From Zoogloeaceae bacterium (lineage in GTDB: Bacteria; Pseudomonadota; Gammaproteobacteria; Burkholderiales; Rhodocyclaceae): a stretch of 64,000 nucleotides of DNA. Positions 35,276 to 43,568 of this stretch are shown one piece after another. Within the stretch, counting starts at the first letter, position 1. Every line of letters begins with the position of its first letter. Made by a program: the position numbers and the translations under genes. The stretch spans positions 1-64,000 of the forward strand of contig JACKMC010000006.1 of the NCBI GenBank assembly GCA_024235595.1, read 5' to 3'. Below the pieces are notes generated by a model. The model saw only the letters and a list, made by a program, of their open reading frames with translations. It searched no databases and had not been told where the DNA came from.

Positions 35276-37180
35276 ATGATGGATTCGCTTTTCGGCACCA
35301 CGCATCGTGGCGGCGACATGGCCCGCGTCGCATCGCGCAACATGGCCGAGCGACTCGCTCGATCGCGGCGGCGCTCGACTCATGAGTACCACCTAGATGT
35401 GGGCGCGCGGGGCACCGAGCAGGTGTTGTCGCGATCCGAACTGTCCCGGCTGAAGGACTGCAACGAGCACTTGCTGCGAGCCGCGGTGCCCGGCATCGAC
35501 TGGCTCCATCGGCAACTTGGCGACCTGGGCTATTGCCTGCTGCTCGCCGACTGCAGCGGCGCGACGCTGGAGATGCGCGCGAGCGACCAACGTGCGGGCC
35601 ACTTCTCGCTGGCAGGTCTGCGCGAAGGGGCCTGCTGGTCGGAGCCAGCCCAGGGTACCTGTGGCATTGGCACGGCCATCGTCGACAGGGCGCCGGTGCT
35701 GGTCCACGGTGATCAGCACTACCTGATCCAGAACCACGCTATCAGTTGCGCGGCGGTGCCGATGTTCGGGCCGGCGCAGCAACTGCTCGGGGTACTCAAC
35801 GCCACTGCCTGCACCCACGATGCACAGAAATTCGGACAGGCACTGGCCTACCGGCTGACCCTGCAGACCGCGGCGAGGATCGAGCAATCCGTCTTCATGG
35901 CCCACTATTCGGACCACTGGATCGCGCGCGTGAAGCGACAGCTCGACGACTGGGAGGCCGAGCCGGATGAACTCATCGCTTTCGACGACGGCGGGCGGGT
36001 GGTCGGTGCGAGCTGGCGGCTGAAGCAACGCCTCGGTGAGCAGGAGCGGCGGTTAGAGGACATCCTCGATAGCTCGGTCGAGAGCTTGATCGACTTCGCG
36101 TGTGCCCACCCCGGCACCCCCCAGAGGGTGGCCGCCAGCGGTGGCGGGGCGGCGCTTTTCGTGCAGGTCAATGCGCCGAGGCGCACGGCTCCGCGCTCAT
36201 CGACGGGCGTGGTTGCAGCGGAGCCGAAGCGCAAAAGCCCCGACGCAGGCGAATCGGCCGAGGACCTTCGTCGCCTCGAGCGGCTGCTCAACGCAAAGGT
36301 GCCGATCCTGCTGCTCGGCGAGACGGGCTCCGGCAAGGAGTACATGGCGAAATCGATCCACCGCCGCAGCCGCCGCTGCGAGCAGCCATTCGTCGCCATC
36401 AATTGTGCGGCGATTCCGGAAACGCTGATCGAAAGCGAGTTGTTCGGCTATCGCGAGGGGGCGTTTACCGGAGCGCGGATGAAAGGCTGTGTGGGCAAGA
36501 TCGCCCAGGCCGACGGTGGCACGCTGTTTCTGGACGAGATCGGCGACATGCCACTGGGCCTGCAGACTCGATTGCTCAGGGTGCTGGCCGAAGGCGAGGT
36601 GCTCGCGCTTGGCGCGGACAAGCCCAGAGCGGTCGATATCTCGGTGATCTGCGCGACCCATTGCGATCTCGCCGCGATGGTCCTCGAAGGGCAGTTTCGC
36701 GAGGATCTCTTCTACCGGCTCAATGCCGCCACCGTGCGCCTGCCGCCATTGAGGGCGCGTGATGATGTCGTCGAGCTGATTCGAGGCGTCTTCTCGGAAG
36801 AGTGCAGGGGCGCCGCCCGGTCGCTGAGCATGCCGCCCGATATCGAACACGCTCTGGCGGTTTACCAATGGCCGGGCAATATCCGTGAATTGCGCAACGT
36901 GCTGCGCTACGCCATTGCGGTGTGTGCGTCGGAGGAGCTCGGCTGGGCGGACCTCCCGCAGAACTTCCGCGAACAGCTGCCCGACGCGGTGAGAGACCGA
37001 CGCCGCGCCCATCTGACCGCGAGTGGCAAGAGTGGGCAGCCGTCCGAGAGCGAGATCATCCTGAACGCCCTGAATCGAACACAGTGGTGCATCAGCGCCG
37101 CCAGCCGCTTTCTCGGTGTGTCGCGCTCCACCTTGTATCGACGACTCGATGAGCATGGCATCGAGGTGCCGCCGAAATAG
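35276..37180 (+). CDS. Sigma-54-dependent activator, AcoR-like
   Basis: A 634-aa enhancer-binding protein. The N-terminal ~310 residues contain a GAF-type sensing domain of the AcoR/BmoR class (GTCGIGTAIVDRAPVLVHGD; HAISCAAVPMFGPAQQLLGV). A AAA+ domain follows, with Walker A GETGSGKE (348-355), GAFTGA (395-400) that contacts sigma-54, and Walker B GGTLFLDEIG. A Fis-type helix-turn-helix ends the protein (ISAASRFLGVSRSTLYRRLD). Two adjacent ATGs follow GGTGGGGAG, favouring 35276 over an ATG 24 bases upstream. The preceding operon has a -24/-12 promoter, so this is very likely its activator, responding to the alcohol or aldehyde. Confidence 0.9.
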   Translation: MMDSLFGTTHRGGDMARVASRNMAERLARSRRRSTHEYHLDVGARGTEQVLSRSELSRLKDCNEHLLRAAVPGIDWLHRQLGDLGYCLLLADCSGATLEMRASDQRAGHFSLAGLREGACWSEPAQGTCGIGTAIVDRAPVLVHGDQHYLIQNHAISCAAVPMFGPAQQLLGVLNATACTHDAQKFGQALAYRLTLQTAARIEQSVFMAHYSDHWIARVKRQLDDWEAEPDELIAFDDGGRVVGASWRLKQRLGEQERRLEDILDSSVESLIDFACAHPGTPQRVAASGGGAALFVQVNAPRRTAPRSSTGVVAAEPKRKSPDAGESAEDLRRLERLLNAKVPILLLGETGSGKEYMAKSIHRRSRRCEQPFVAINCAAIPETLIESELFGYREGAFTGARMKGCVGKIAQADGGTLFLDEIGDMPLGLQTRLLRVLAEGEVLALGADKPRAVDISVICATHCDLAAMVLEGQFREDLFYRLNAATVRLPPLRARDDVVELIRGVFSEECRGAARSLSMPPDIEHALAVYQWPGNIRELRNVLRYAIAVCASEELGWADLPQNFREQLPDAVRDRRRAHLTASGKSGQPSESEIILNALNRTQWCISAASRFLGVSRSTLYRRLDEHGIEVPPK

Positions 37181-37531
37181 ACCGTTTCGCGGCTCGCGGG
37201 CAACGATCGGATTCGCGCCCATCGCCCCGGCATCGACGCGCGGGCAGTTCCCGATCAACGGCCAGGGAGGCTGCGATGGCATCGCGCGGGCGTCGGCAAG
37301 CCTGAAACAGGGGAAGGCCGGCGGCTCGGGGGACGCGACCGAAGCCTTCCTGGACGCGGCTGCACGCTTACGGCGGTGCGCCGGGAAGGGTAGTATTGGC
37401 CGGCAACGGCGGGCCGAATGTTCTTTTCGGCCGCGCTCGATGGTGCGGCGGGCGCACCGTGGGCAACTCGCGGGCGGCTTGGCACCGGCGCTCCCGCCGA
37501 GCCCGGCCGACCGCAGCGGCAAGGAGGAAAG
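37181..37531. other. Intergenic stretch after the sigma-54 activator
   Basis: About 350 bases with no gene or clear terminator; the end holds AAGGAGGAAAG, the ribosome-binding site of the gene at 37532. Confidence 0.4.
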
Positions 37532-38479
37532 ATGTCCAAGCGAGTCTTGATCGCAATCGTGGTGCTGGGCGTCAGTACGCTCAGCCTGGCGCAGGGAGCC
37601 AGCTTCAGCGTCGGGCCGGCAACGCTCAGCCAGGCCTCCCTGATCGACTGCGGAGCGGGTTCGCGCACCAGTGCGCTGGGGCGCATCCGCGCAGAGGATG
37701 GCACGCAATGGACAGTGCCCGCGCCGGTGAACTTCGACAGCGCCCGCAAGGCGGCGGATCTGTTCAACCAGTGCGGCGCTGTTCGCTCGTCCGGCACGAA
37801 GGCGCTGGACCTCGAGACGGTGCCACTCATCGATGCGGGTGGCGATGAAGAATTCGTCGCCTATGTGTTCGCCGACAATTATTTCGAGTTCTACGTCAAC
37901 GGCAAGCTGCTGGCGGTAGATGCCGTACCCTTCACCCCCTTCAATTCCAGCGTGATTCGTTTCAAGGCCCGCCGCCCGGTGACGCTGGCGTTCATGGCCG
38001 TCGACTGGGAGGAGAACCTGGGGCTCGGTAGCGAGCGCAATCGCGGCCAGAGTCATTTTCCGGGCGATGCCGGTATCGTTGCCGTGGTGCAGGATGCTGC
38101 CGGCAAGACCGTGAGCCTCACCGATGCCAGTTGGCGGGCGCAGACCTTTTACGTGGCGCCGCTCGCCGATCGCGCATGCCTGGTCGAAAATGGCGCGCTG
38201 CGCGACAGCTCGGCGTGCTCCACCCGCGGGAGCAACGATGGCTCGGGCGATGCGGCTGCCCATTGGCCATTGCCAGCCAACTGGATGCAGCCCGGTTTCG
38301 ACGACCGCGCCTGGCCGCAGGCGGTGGAATTCTCCAACGACGTGGTGGGCGTGAACGGCAAGCCGGCCTACACCAATTTCACCGACATCTTCGACCGCGA
38401 AGGCGCGGATGCGCAGTTCATCTGGTCATCCAATCTGGTGCTCGACAACCTGGTGCTGCTTCGCGGCGGTTTCCGCTAG
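37532..38479 (+). CDS. Exported protein of unknown function
   Basis: A 315-aa protein with a signal peptide (MSKRVLIAIVVLGVSTLSLA-QG) and an excellent ribosome-binding site. The mature protein has strand-rich composition with FVAYVFADNYFEFYVNGKLL and late WMQPGFDDRAWPQAVEFSND, phrases typical of galactose-binding-like jelly-roll domains (the FDDRAWxxA pattern). Four or more cysteines (CGAGS, NQCGAV, ACLVEN, SACS) suggest disulfides outside the cytoplasm. I do not recognise a named family. A YHYH lipoprotein gene lies 2.9 kb downstream; a link is speculative. Confidence 0.65.
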   Translation: MSKRVLIAIVVLGVSTLSLAQGASFSVGPATLSQASLIDCGAGSRTSALGRIRAEDGTQWTVPAPVNFDSARKAADLFNQCGAVRSSGTKALDLETVPLIDAGGDEEFVAYVFADNYFEFYVNGKLLAVDAVPFTPFNSSVIRFKARRPVTLAFMAVDWEENLGLGSERNRGQSHFPGDAGIVAVVQDAAGKTVSLTDASWRAQTFYVAPLADRACLVENGALRDSSACSTRGSNDGSGDAAAHWPLPANWMQPGFDDRAWPQAVEFSNDVVGVNGKPAYTNFTDIFDREGADAQFIWSSNLVLDNLVLLRGGFR

Positions 38480-38562
38480 CGAAAGCGCGCCCGCAATGGC
38501 CGGGCGCGGCGCGTGCTCGAAGCGGAAGGGCGGTGGCCGGGGCGGCACACGCCTGGGTTCGC

Positions 38563-39140
38563 TCACGACGGTTCGGTGGCAGGCAGCTCGATGCGAAGAC
38601 GCAATCCGCCGAGCGACGAACAGGCGGCCTCGATGCGTCCGCCGTGGCTGCGCACGATGGCCTTGCGGATGGCCAGGCCGAGGCCGCTGCCGCCCTGGTG
38701 CCGGCTGCGTGCCAATTCTGCGCGATTGAGTGGCTCGAAGAGGCGTCGCAGGTCTGCCGCGGGCACGCCGGGCGCACTGTCGGCGATGTCGATGAAGATC
38801 CGCTGGCCCTGGCGCTCGAGCGTCACCGCGATGCGGCCCGGCGCGTCGGTGTAGCGCAGGCTGTTCTCCAGCAGATTGCCCAGCAACTGCTCGATGCGCG
38901 CGCGGTCCCAGCGAACCGGCAGCGCTTTCGGCGCCACCGCGCTGACGCTCAACGCCAGCCCTTGGCGACCGCGCGCTGCAAGAGCTCCAGCGCGTCGAGC
39001 CGCTCGATGTCGCGGCCCTCCAGGCAGTCCTCAAAGCCGCTTTCCAGATTCCATGCCGTGACGGCGCCCATGGCCAGCACCGCCAGCAGCACGGCCGAGA
39101 GACGCAGCAGCGATAAGGTATGGACGAGGCGAAGGCGCAT
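38563..39140 (-). pseudogene. Sensor histidine kinase (BaeS-like), internally deleted
   Basis: Two pieces of one gene in different frames. 39140-38949 encodes the N-terminus: RLRLVHTLSLLRLSAVLLAV with a membrane helix, then GFEDCLEGRDIERLDALELL. 38952-38563 encodes the ATP-binding domain: LLGNLLENSLRYTD (N box), DSAPGVPAADLRRLFEP and GGSGLGLAIRKAIV (G box). The second periplasmic flank, HAMP and HisKA with its phospho-accepting His are missing, and the join is out of frame, so no kinase can be made. No partner response regulator is adjacent. Conservation of both ends suggests a recent deletion. Confidence 0.75.
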
Positions 39141-39269
39141 GGAGGGTGCCGAGTTGAAGCTTCATTTGTGGAGGAATTGCGGAGAGGCGCCCTCATTGCG
39201 ACCACATTCGCCGTGCACACTCCATCCCGACGTTGGCATGGGCCGACGCTTGATCATGGAGTCACAAGG

Positions 39270-39575
39270 ATGCGCCCGATTGAAGAGACCAAATTTGCAA
39301 CGAGCTTGCGCGCTGCGCTGGTGCCGCTGGGAGTGGCGGGGATGCTCTCGATGACGTTCGCCAGCCCGGCCCTGGCGCAACCCGCCGGCGGCGGGAGAAA
39401 AGGTCCTCCGGCCGAAGCGCTTGCCGCCTGCAAGTCGCTGGCCAGCGGCGATGCCTGCGAATTCGACGGCCCCCAGGGCAAGGCTTCGGGAACATGCTTC
39501 GCCCCGCAGCAGGGCATGGCCCTGGCGTGCCGGCCCAAGGACGCGCCTGCACAGGAATCGGACTCGAAGCGATAG
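39270..39575 (+). CDS. Small exported cysteine-containing protein
   Basis: A 101-aa protein with a signal peptide-like start (MRPIEETKFATSLRAALVPL ... SPALA). The mature part is a compact domain with four cysteines: AACKSLASGDACEFDGPQGK, then SGTCFAPQQGMALACRP, spaced to form two disulfides. This little domain (C-x5/7-GDAC-x-F-x-GPxG ... GTCxxP ... LACRP) occurs alone in many proteobacteria without known function. GGAG is 8 bases before the ATG. The longer frame upstream overlaps the kinase pseudogene and was rejected. Confidence 0.65.
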   Translation: MRPIEETKFATSLRAALVPLGVAGMLSMTFASPALAQPAGGGRKGPPAEALAACKSLASGDACEFDGPQGKASGTCFAPQQGMALACRPKDAPAQESDSKR

Positions 39576-39794
39576 CCGCGAACGGCCTGCGAGGCGCGAG
39601 CCGGCTTAGGCCAACGCGTCGCGCCAGCCGCTCCGCAAACTGGCGAGAGCGCGGCGCAGGGTGACGCGGCTGCCGGGCTCGCCCTCGCCGGGTCGTCCGG
39701 CACGCGAAATGGCGTCTTGCGACCGCGCCGGGCGCCCGCCCGCGGGCGGCGCATCGGCTCGGTACTGTCTCGCCGGGCCCTCTGGAATACCCTC

Positions 39795-41351
39795 ATGAAA
39801 TACTTCGAACTGGCTTTTGTGGTGGTCTGCGTGGTGGCGATCCTTCAAGCGCTCGGACGCCGGCTGCCGGTCCCCATGGCGCTGCTGCAACTCGCCTGCG
39901 GCGTCGCCCTGTCTTCGGTCGCCTCGCTTGACGATCTGCGCGAGCAGAGCGCGCTGCTGTTCGTGATGCTGGTGCCGCCGCTGCTCTACATCGAGGCCTG
40001 GCAGGTGCCCAAGCGCGAACTTCTGCGCTCGATCGGCCCGGTGCTTGGCCTCGCGGTCGGGCTGGTGGCGGTCACCATCGCCGTGCTCGGCTTCGGGGTG
40101 CACGCGCTGCTGCCCGAGATGCCCCTGGCGGTGGCTTTCGCGCTGGCGGCCGCGCTGGCGTCGACCGACACCGTGGCGGTCAGCAATTTCGTCGACAGGA
40201 TGCCGCTGCCGCCCCAGTTGCGGGTTCTGCTCAGCGGCGAAAGCCTGCTCAATGACTCGGTGGCGCTGGTCGCGTTCAAGCTTGCGGTGGCCGCTGCGCT
40301 CACCGCGCGCTTTTCCGCAGCCGAGGCCAGCCTGTCGCTGCTGACCGTCTCGGCCGGCGGGCTCGCCAGCGGCACCGCGGTCGCGCTGGTGGCCCACGCC
40401 CTGCGCCGCACATTGATGAACGACGCCCCCGAGAGCGTCAGGATCGACACCATCCTGTCGCTGCTGATTCCCTACGCGGCTTTCCTGGTCGGCGACAAGC
40501 TGGGGGTCTCGGGTGTGCTCGCCGTCGTCGCGGCCGGCCTGTGCGGCGGAGTGCTCGACCACCGACATCTGCGCGCCACCACCCGGCTGAACGGGCTTGC
40601 GATGTGGAGCATGGTGACGCTGGTGCTGAACGGCGCCGTGTTCGTGATGCTGGGCCTGGAGATGCCGCAGGTTCTGCAGCGCGTCGAAGGCTACAGCCGC
40701 TGGCATCTGCTGGGCTATGTGGCGCTGCTCACGCTCGCGGTGTTTGCGCTGCGCATGGCGTGGACGCTGCTGCTCGCGTGGTGGTCGCGGCGCCGCCAGT
40801 CGGAGGCGGGTGAAGGCCTGCCCAACCTCGGCCTGGTGATGGTCGCCGTGCTGTGCGGCGTGCGCGGCTCGCTGGCGCTGAGCGCAACGCTGTCGATCCC
40901 GCTGCTGACGGCCGCCGGCGCGGAGCTGCCCGGCCGCGACCTCGCCGTCTTCCTCGCGGCCGGCACGATCGCGGCGACGCTTTTGCTCAGCGGCGTGGCG
41001 ACTGCGTTTCTGAAGGTCGGTCCGGCAATCGGAGCAAGGAAGTTCATGACTGCACAGGGCGTCCACCTGGCGATCGCGAAGGCGGCGCTAAGCGTCATCG
41101 AGTCCGATCCGGCCGCCGCGGTGTCGTGGACTGCAAGCGAATGGGCCTCGACATGGAAACGCCTGTACCAGAGCCGGGTGGCTGCCATGCAATCGCCAAG
41201 CCCGCAGGGCTGCCCGCACCACCGCGACCTCGCCGCGCAGCTTCGGCTTTCGATGAACGTGCTGTCGGCGCAGCGCCACGGTGCGCGTGAAGCCAGATCC
41301 CATCGTTGCTGCGCATGCGATGCGCAAGCCCCCGATCCATCCTCAATGTGA
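39795..41351 (+). CDS. Na+/H+ antiporter, CPA1/NhaP family
   Basis: A 518-aa inner-membrane protein with about 12 helices. The core motif of CPA1 exchangers is present: LAAALASTDTVAVSNFVDR, LSGESLLNDSVALVAFKLA (ion-binding Asp) and GVRGSLALSATLSIPLL. It would exchange Na+ or K+ for protons. The start ATG fits the first helix. The cytoplasmic tail is odd: after about residue 455 it lacks the usual charged helices of the family and ends in a Cys/His/Arg-rich stretch (SHRCCACDAQAPDPSSM), as if a frameshift or truncation had replaced the normal end. It stops 32 bases before the YHYH gene. Confidence 0.87.
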   Translation: MKYFELAFVVVCVVAILQALGRRLPVPMALLQLACGVALSSVASLDDLREQSALLFVMLVPPLLYIEAWQVPKRELLRSIGPVLGLAVGLVAVTIAVLGFGVHALLPEMPLAVAFALAAALASTDTVAVSNFVDRMPLPPQLRVLLSGESLLNDSVALVAFKLAVAAALTARFSAAEASLSLLTVSAGGLASGTAVALVAHALRRTLMNDAPESVRIDTILSLLIPYAAFLVGDKLGVSGVLAVVAAGLCGGVLDHRHLRATTRLNGLAMWSMVTLVLNGAVFVMLGLEMPQVLQRVEGYSRWHLLGYVALLTLAVFALRMAWTLLLAWWSRRRQSEAGEGLPNLGLVMVAVLCGVRGSLALSATLSIPLLTAAGAELPGRDLAVFLAAGTIAATLLLSGVATAFLKVGPAIGARKFMTAQGVHLAIAKAALSVIESDPAAAVSWTASEWASTWKRLYQSRVAAMQSPSPQGCPHHRDLAAQLRLSMNVLSAQRHGAREARSHRCCACDAQAPDPSSM

Positions 41352-41382
41352 CATCGCCCCCAGCGTGGGCAAGGAGAACCCA

Positions 41383-42387
41383 ATGGCACGACCCGATTCA
41401 TCGCGAGACCCACTCGCTGCGCACCTGCTCACCGTCGTGGCCTCGCTGGCCTCGCTGGCCATGGTGGCGTGCGGTGGCGGTGGCAGTGGCGACACCACCA
41501 CGGTCGCCAGCGCCTCAGGCAGCGCCACCACGGGTGTCGGGTGCAGCTACAGCTACAGCGCCTTCAATGCCTCGCCCTCGGTAAATGCAAGCAGCACGGT
41601 GAGCTGGTCGTGCGACAGCGGCTCGCGCACCCTGTCCGCCAACGGCATCCCCGATCACGAGGTGGGCACCTTCCCCAACCCCGGCAACCCCAACTACATC
41701 CCGGCCCGGACCGTGTCGGCCACGTTCAGCCTGAGCCCCAGCTACTCGGGCAGCGTGACCCCGCTCGGCGGGCCGGCGGGGGTGCTGTCGTTCATGCTCA
41801 ACGGCGTGAAGACCGACCCGGGCACAGGGGGCTCCTGCGACGACACCGGCACCGTCTGCAGCCTGGGCGATCCCAGTGGAGGCTGGAGCATCGAGGCGCT
41901 CACCCAGTCGTACTTCAGTTTCGGCACCGACGACAACAACGCCCATGTGCAGCCGGACGGCGTGTACCACTACCACGGCATGGCCGAAGGGCTGATCACC
42001 AGGCTGGGCGGGAGCAGTGCCAGGATGACCCTGATCGGCTGGGCCGCCGATGGCTTTCCGGTCTATGCGCGCTATGGACACACCGTGGCCAACGACGCCA
42101 CCTCGCCCCTCAAGGTGATGACCGGCAGCTACCGGCTGGTGACCACGGTCAGCGCCACCAGGCCAGCAAGCACGACCTATGCGCCGGGGACCTTCCTGCA
42201 GGACTGGCAATACGTGGCCGGCTCCGGCGACCTCGATGAGTGCAACGGCCGCAGCGGCGTGGCGCCGGAGTTTCCGGGCGGCATCTACCACTACTACGCG
42301 ACCGACACCTACCCGTTCCTGCAGCGCTGCGTGAAGGGCGCGGTCACCGCGGGCAGCATGCCGCCCGGGCCGCCGCCGACGACATGA
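41383..42387 (+). CDS. YHYH domain lipoprotein
   Basis: A 334-aa exported protein. The lipobox LAMVAC, followed by Gly/Ser, indicates a lipid-anchored protein. The mature domain is of YHYH type: DGVYHYHGMAEGL near the middle, IGWAADGFPVYARYG, and near the end FPGGIYHYYATDTYPFLQRC, where the second motif is YHYY. Paired cysteines (CSYSYS, SWSCDSG, SCDDTGTVC, DECNG, QRC) suggest disulfides. AAGGAG precedes the ATG. YHYH proteins are common in marine and soil bacteria; the His/Tyr clusters suggest metal binding, but the function is unknown. Confidence 0.8.
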   Translation: MARPDSSRDPLAAHLLTVVASLASLAMVACGGGGSGDTTTVASASGSATTGVGCSYSYSAFNASPSVNASSTVSWSCDSGSRTLSANGIPDHEVGTFPNPGNPNYIPARTVSATFSLSPSYSGSVTPLGGPAGVLSFMLNGVKTDPGTGGSCDDTGTVCSLGDPSGGWSIEALTQSYFSFGTDDNNAHVQPDGVYHYHGMAEGLITRLGGSSARMTLIGWAADGFPVYARYGHTVANDATSPLKVMTGSYRLVTTVSATRPASTTYAPGTFLQDWQYVAGSGDLDECNGRSGVAPEFPGGIYHYYATDTYPFLQRCVKGAVTAGSMPPGPPPTT

Positions 42388-42535
42388 GTTGTGCGCGCCA
42401 GGCACCGGATGCGCTGGTCGACACCCCCTGCGGGCACGCAGCGAGGGCTGTCGATCGAAGCCGACCGGCGCCGGCCCCTTGTGGCTCCGGCGACCGCACG
42501 CTCGTCGCCCTCACCTTCAATCACGGAGATCCATC

Positions 42536-43078
42536 ATGAAATACACTCGCCTGCATCTGCTGGCCTTCCTTGCCGTTACCACGCTGCTTGCCGGCTGCAT
42601 GTTCCCGCCGCGCGAGGGGCGACCACCGAGGGCCGCTGCGGCCTCGGAGCTGGTGCCGATGTACTTCTATCCCGAACGTGGCCAGCAGAGCGCACAACAG
42701 GATCGTGATCGCTACGAGTGCTACCGCTGGGCGGTAGGGCAAAGCGGCTTCGATCCGGGCATGGCGCCGGTGAACCTGTCACCGGCGGCGCCGCAGCCGC
42801 CCGTGGGGCCGGACGGCGCCGAAATCGCCAGCGGCGCGCTGGCCGGCGCGGTGATCGGCACCGTCGCATCGCCACCGCATCACTTCCGTGAAGGGGCGGT
42901 GATCGGCGCGATCTTCGGTGCCGCGCTGGGCGTGATCGCGCAGGAGTCGCGCGCGCAGGCCGACGCAGCGCGCAGGCAGCAGGACGACGCCGCGCAGCAA
43001 GCGGCATCGGCGAAGATGGACGACTTCCGGCGCGCCATGGGCGCCTGCATGGCCGGTCGCGGCTATCGCGTCGGCTGA
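42536..43078 (+). CDS. Glycine-zipper lipoprotein
   Basis: A 180-aa protein. The N-terminus is a lipoprotein signal (LHLLAFLAVTTLLAGC). The mature part has MYFYPERGQQSAQQDRDRYE-CYRWAVGQSGFDP, a frequent motif in proteobacterial envelope proteins, then a glycine zipper (SGALAGAVIGTVASPP; EGAVIGAIFGAALGVIAQ) that probably inserts in or contacts the membrane, and a helical Gln/Ala-rich tail. CGGAGA lies before the ATG. Probably an envelope stress or integrity protein; function not established. Confidence 0.78.
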   Translation: MKYTRLHLLAFLAVTTLLAGCMFPPREGRPPRAAAASELVPMYFYPERGQQSAQQDRDRYECYRWAVGQSGFDPGMAPVNLSPAAPQPPVGPDGAEIASGALAGAVIGTVASPPHHFREGAVIGAIFGAALGVIAQESRAQADAARRQQDDAAQQAASAKMDDFRRAMGACMAGRGYRVG

Positions 43079-43568
43079 ACGCGATGACGACCATGCGTGG
43101 GTGCGGCCACGCGGCTTCCATTACCGCCGCACGATCGCGCCGGCGCTGGCGCCGGTGCCTCGCCTCCTGATCGTCGGCGTTCGACGCTTGCAAGGTCCGG
43201 CCTGGCTGGCCCCGGTGACGCGCATGGCGTGCAATGCCGTCATCGCGACAGGCTCGATGTGGCTGCTCCAACGTGCCATCTGAAACAGGGAGAACGGGGG
43301 GCCGAATCCTCTGCGACGGCTTCAGGCTCACAATCCTTGAGAGCCCCAATGTCGCGCAATCGACCCCGCGAAGAATGAACCGCCGACCCCCAAACGGCAT
43401 GAAGGCCAGGGCGTTGGCGAGCGCCAGCGGATGAACCGGCTGCGAGGCATGCCCCGAGTGCTGCGCCTGTGAGGTCATCCGCATCGGCGCTGGCGAGGCG
43501 CCGATCACCTTCCCGCTCGATCGCCGGATACCCGGCCTTTTCGAGACGGCGCGGCAAATCCGGGCGGG
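43079..43568. other. Gene-free stretch between convergent genes
   Basis: 490 bases between the glycine-zipper lipoprotein and the end of the helicase gene. Short Arg-rich frames are present but none has a ribosome-binding site or recognisable motif. Confidence 0.4.

Noticed and set aside
36197..38263. 688-codon open frame on the minus strand
   Set aside because: Antisense to the sigma-54 activator and the exported protein at 37532, both well supported.
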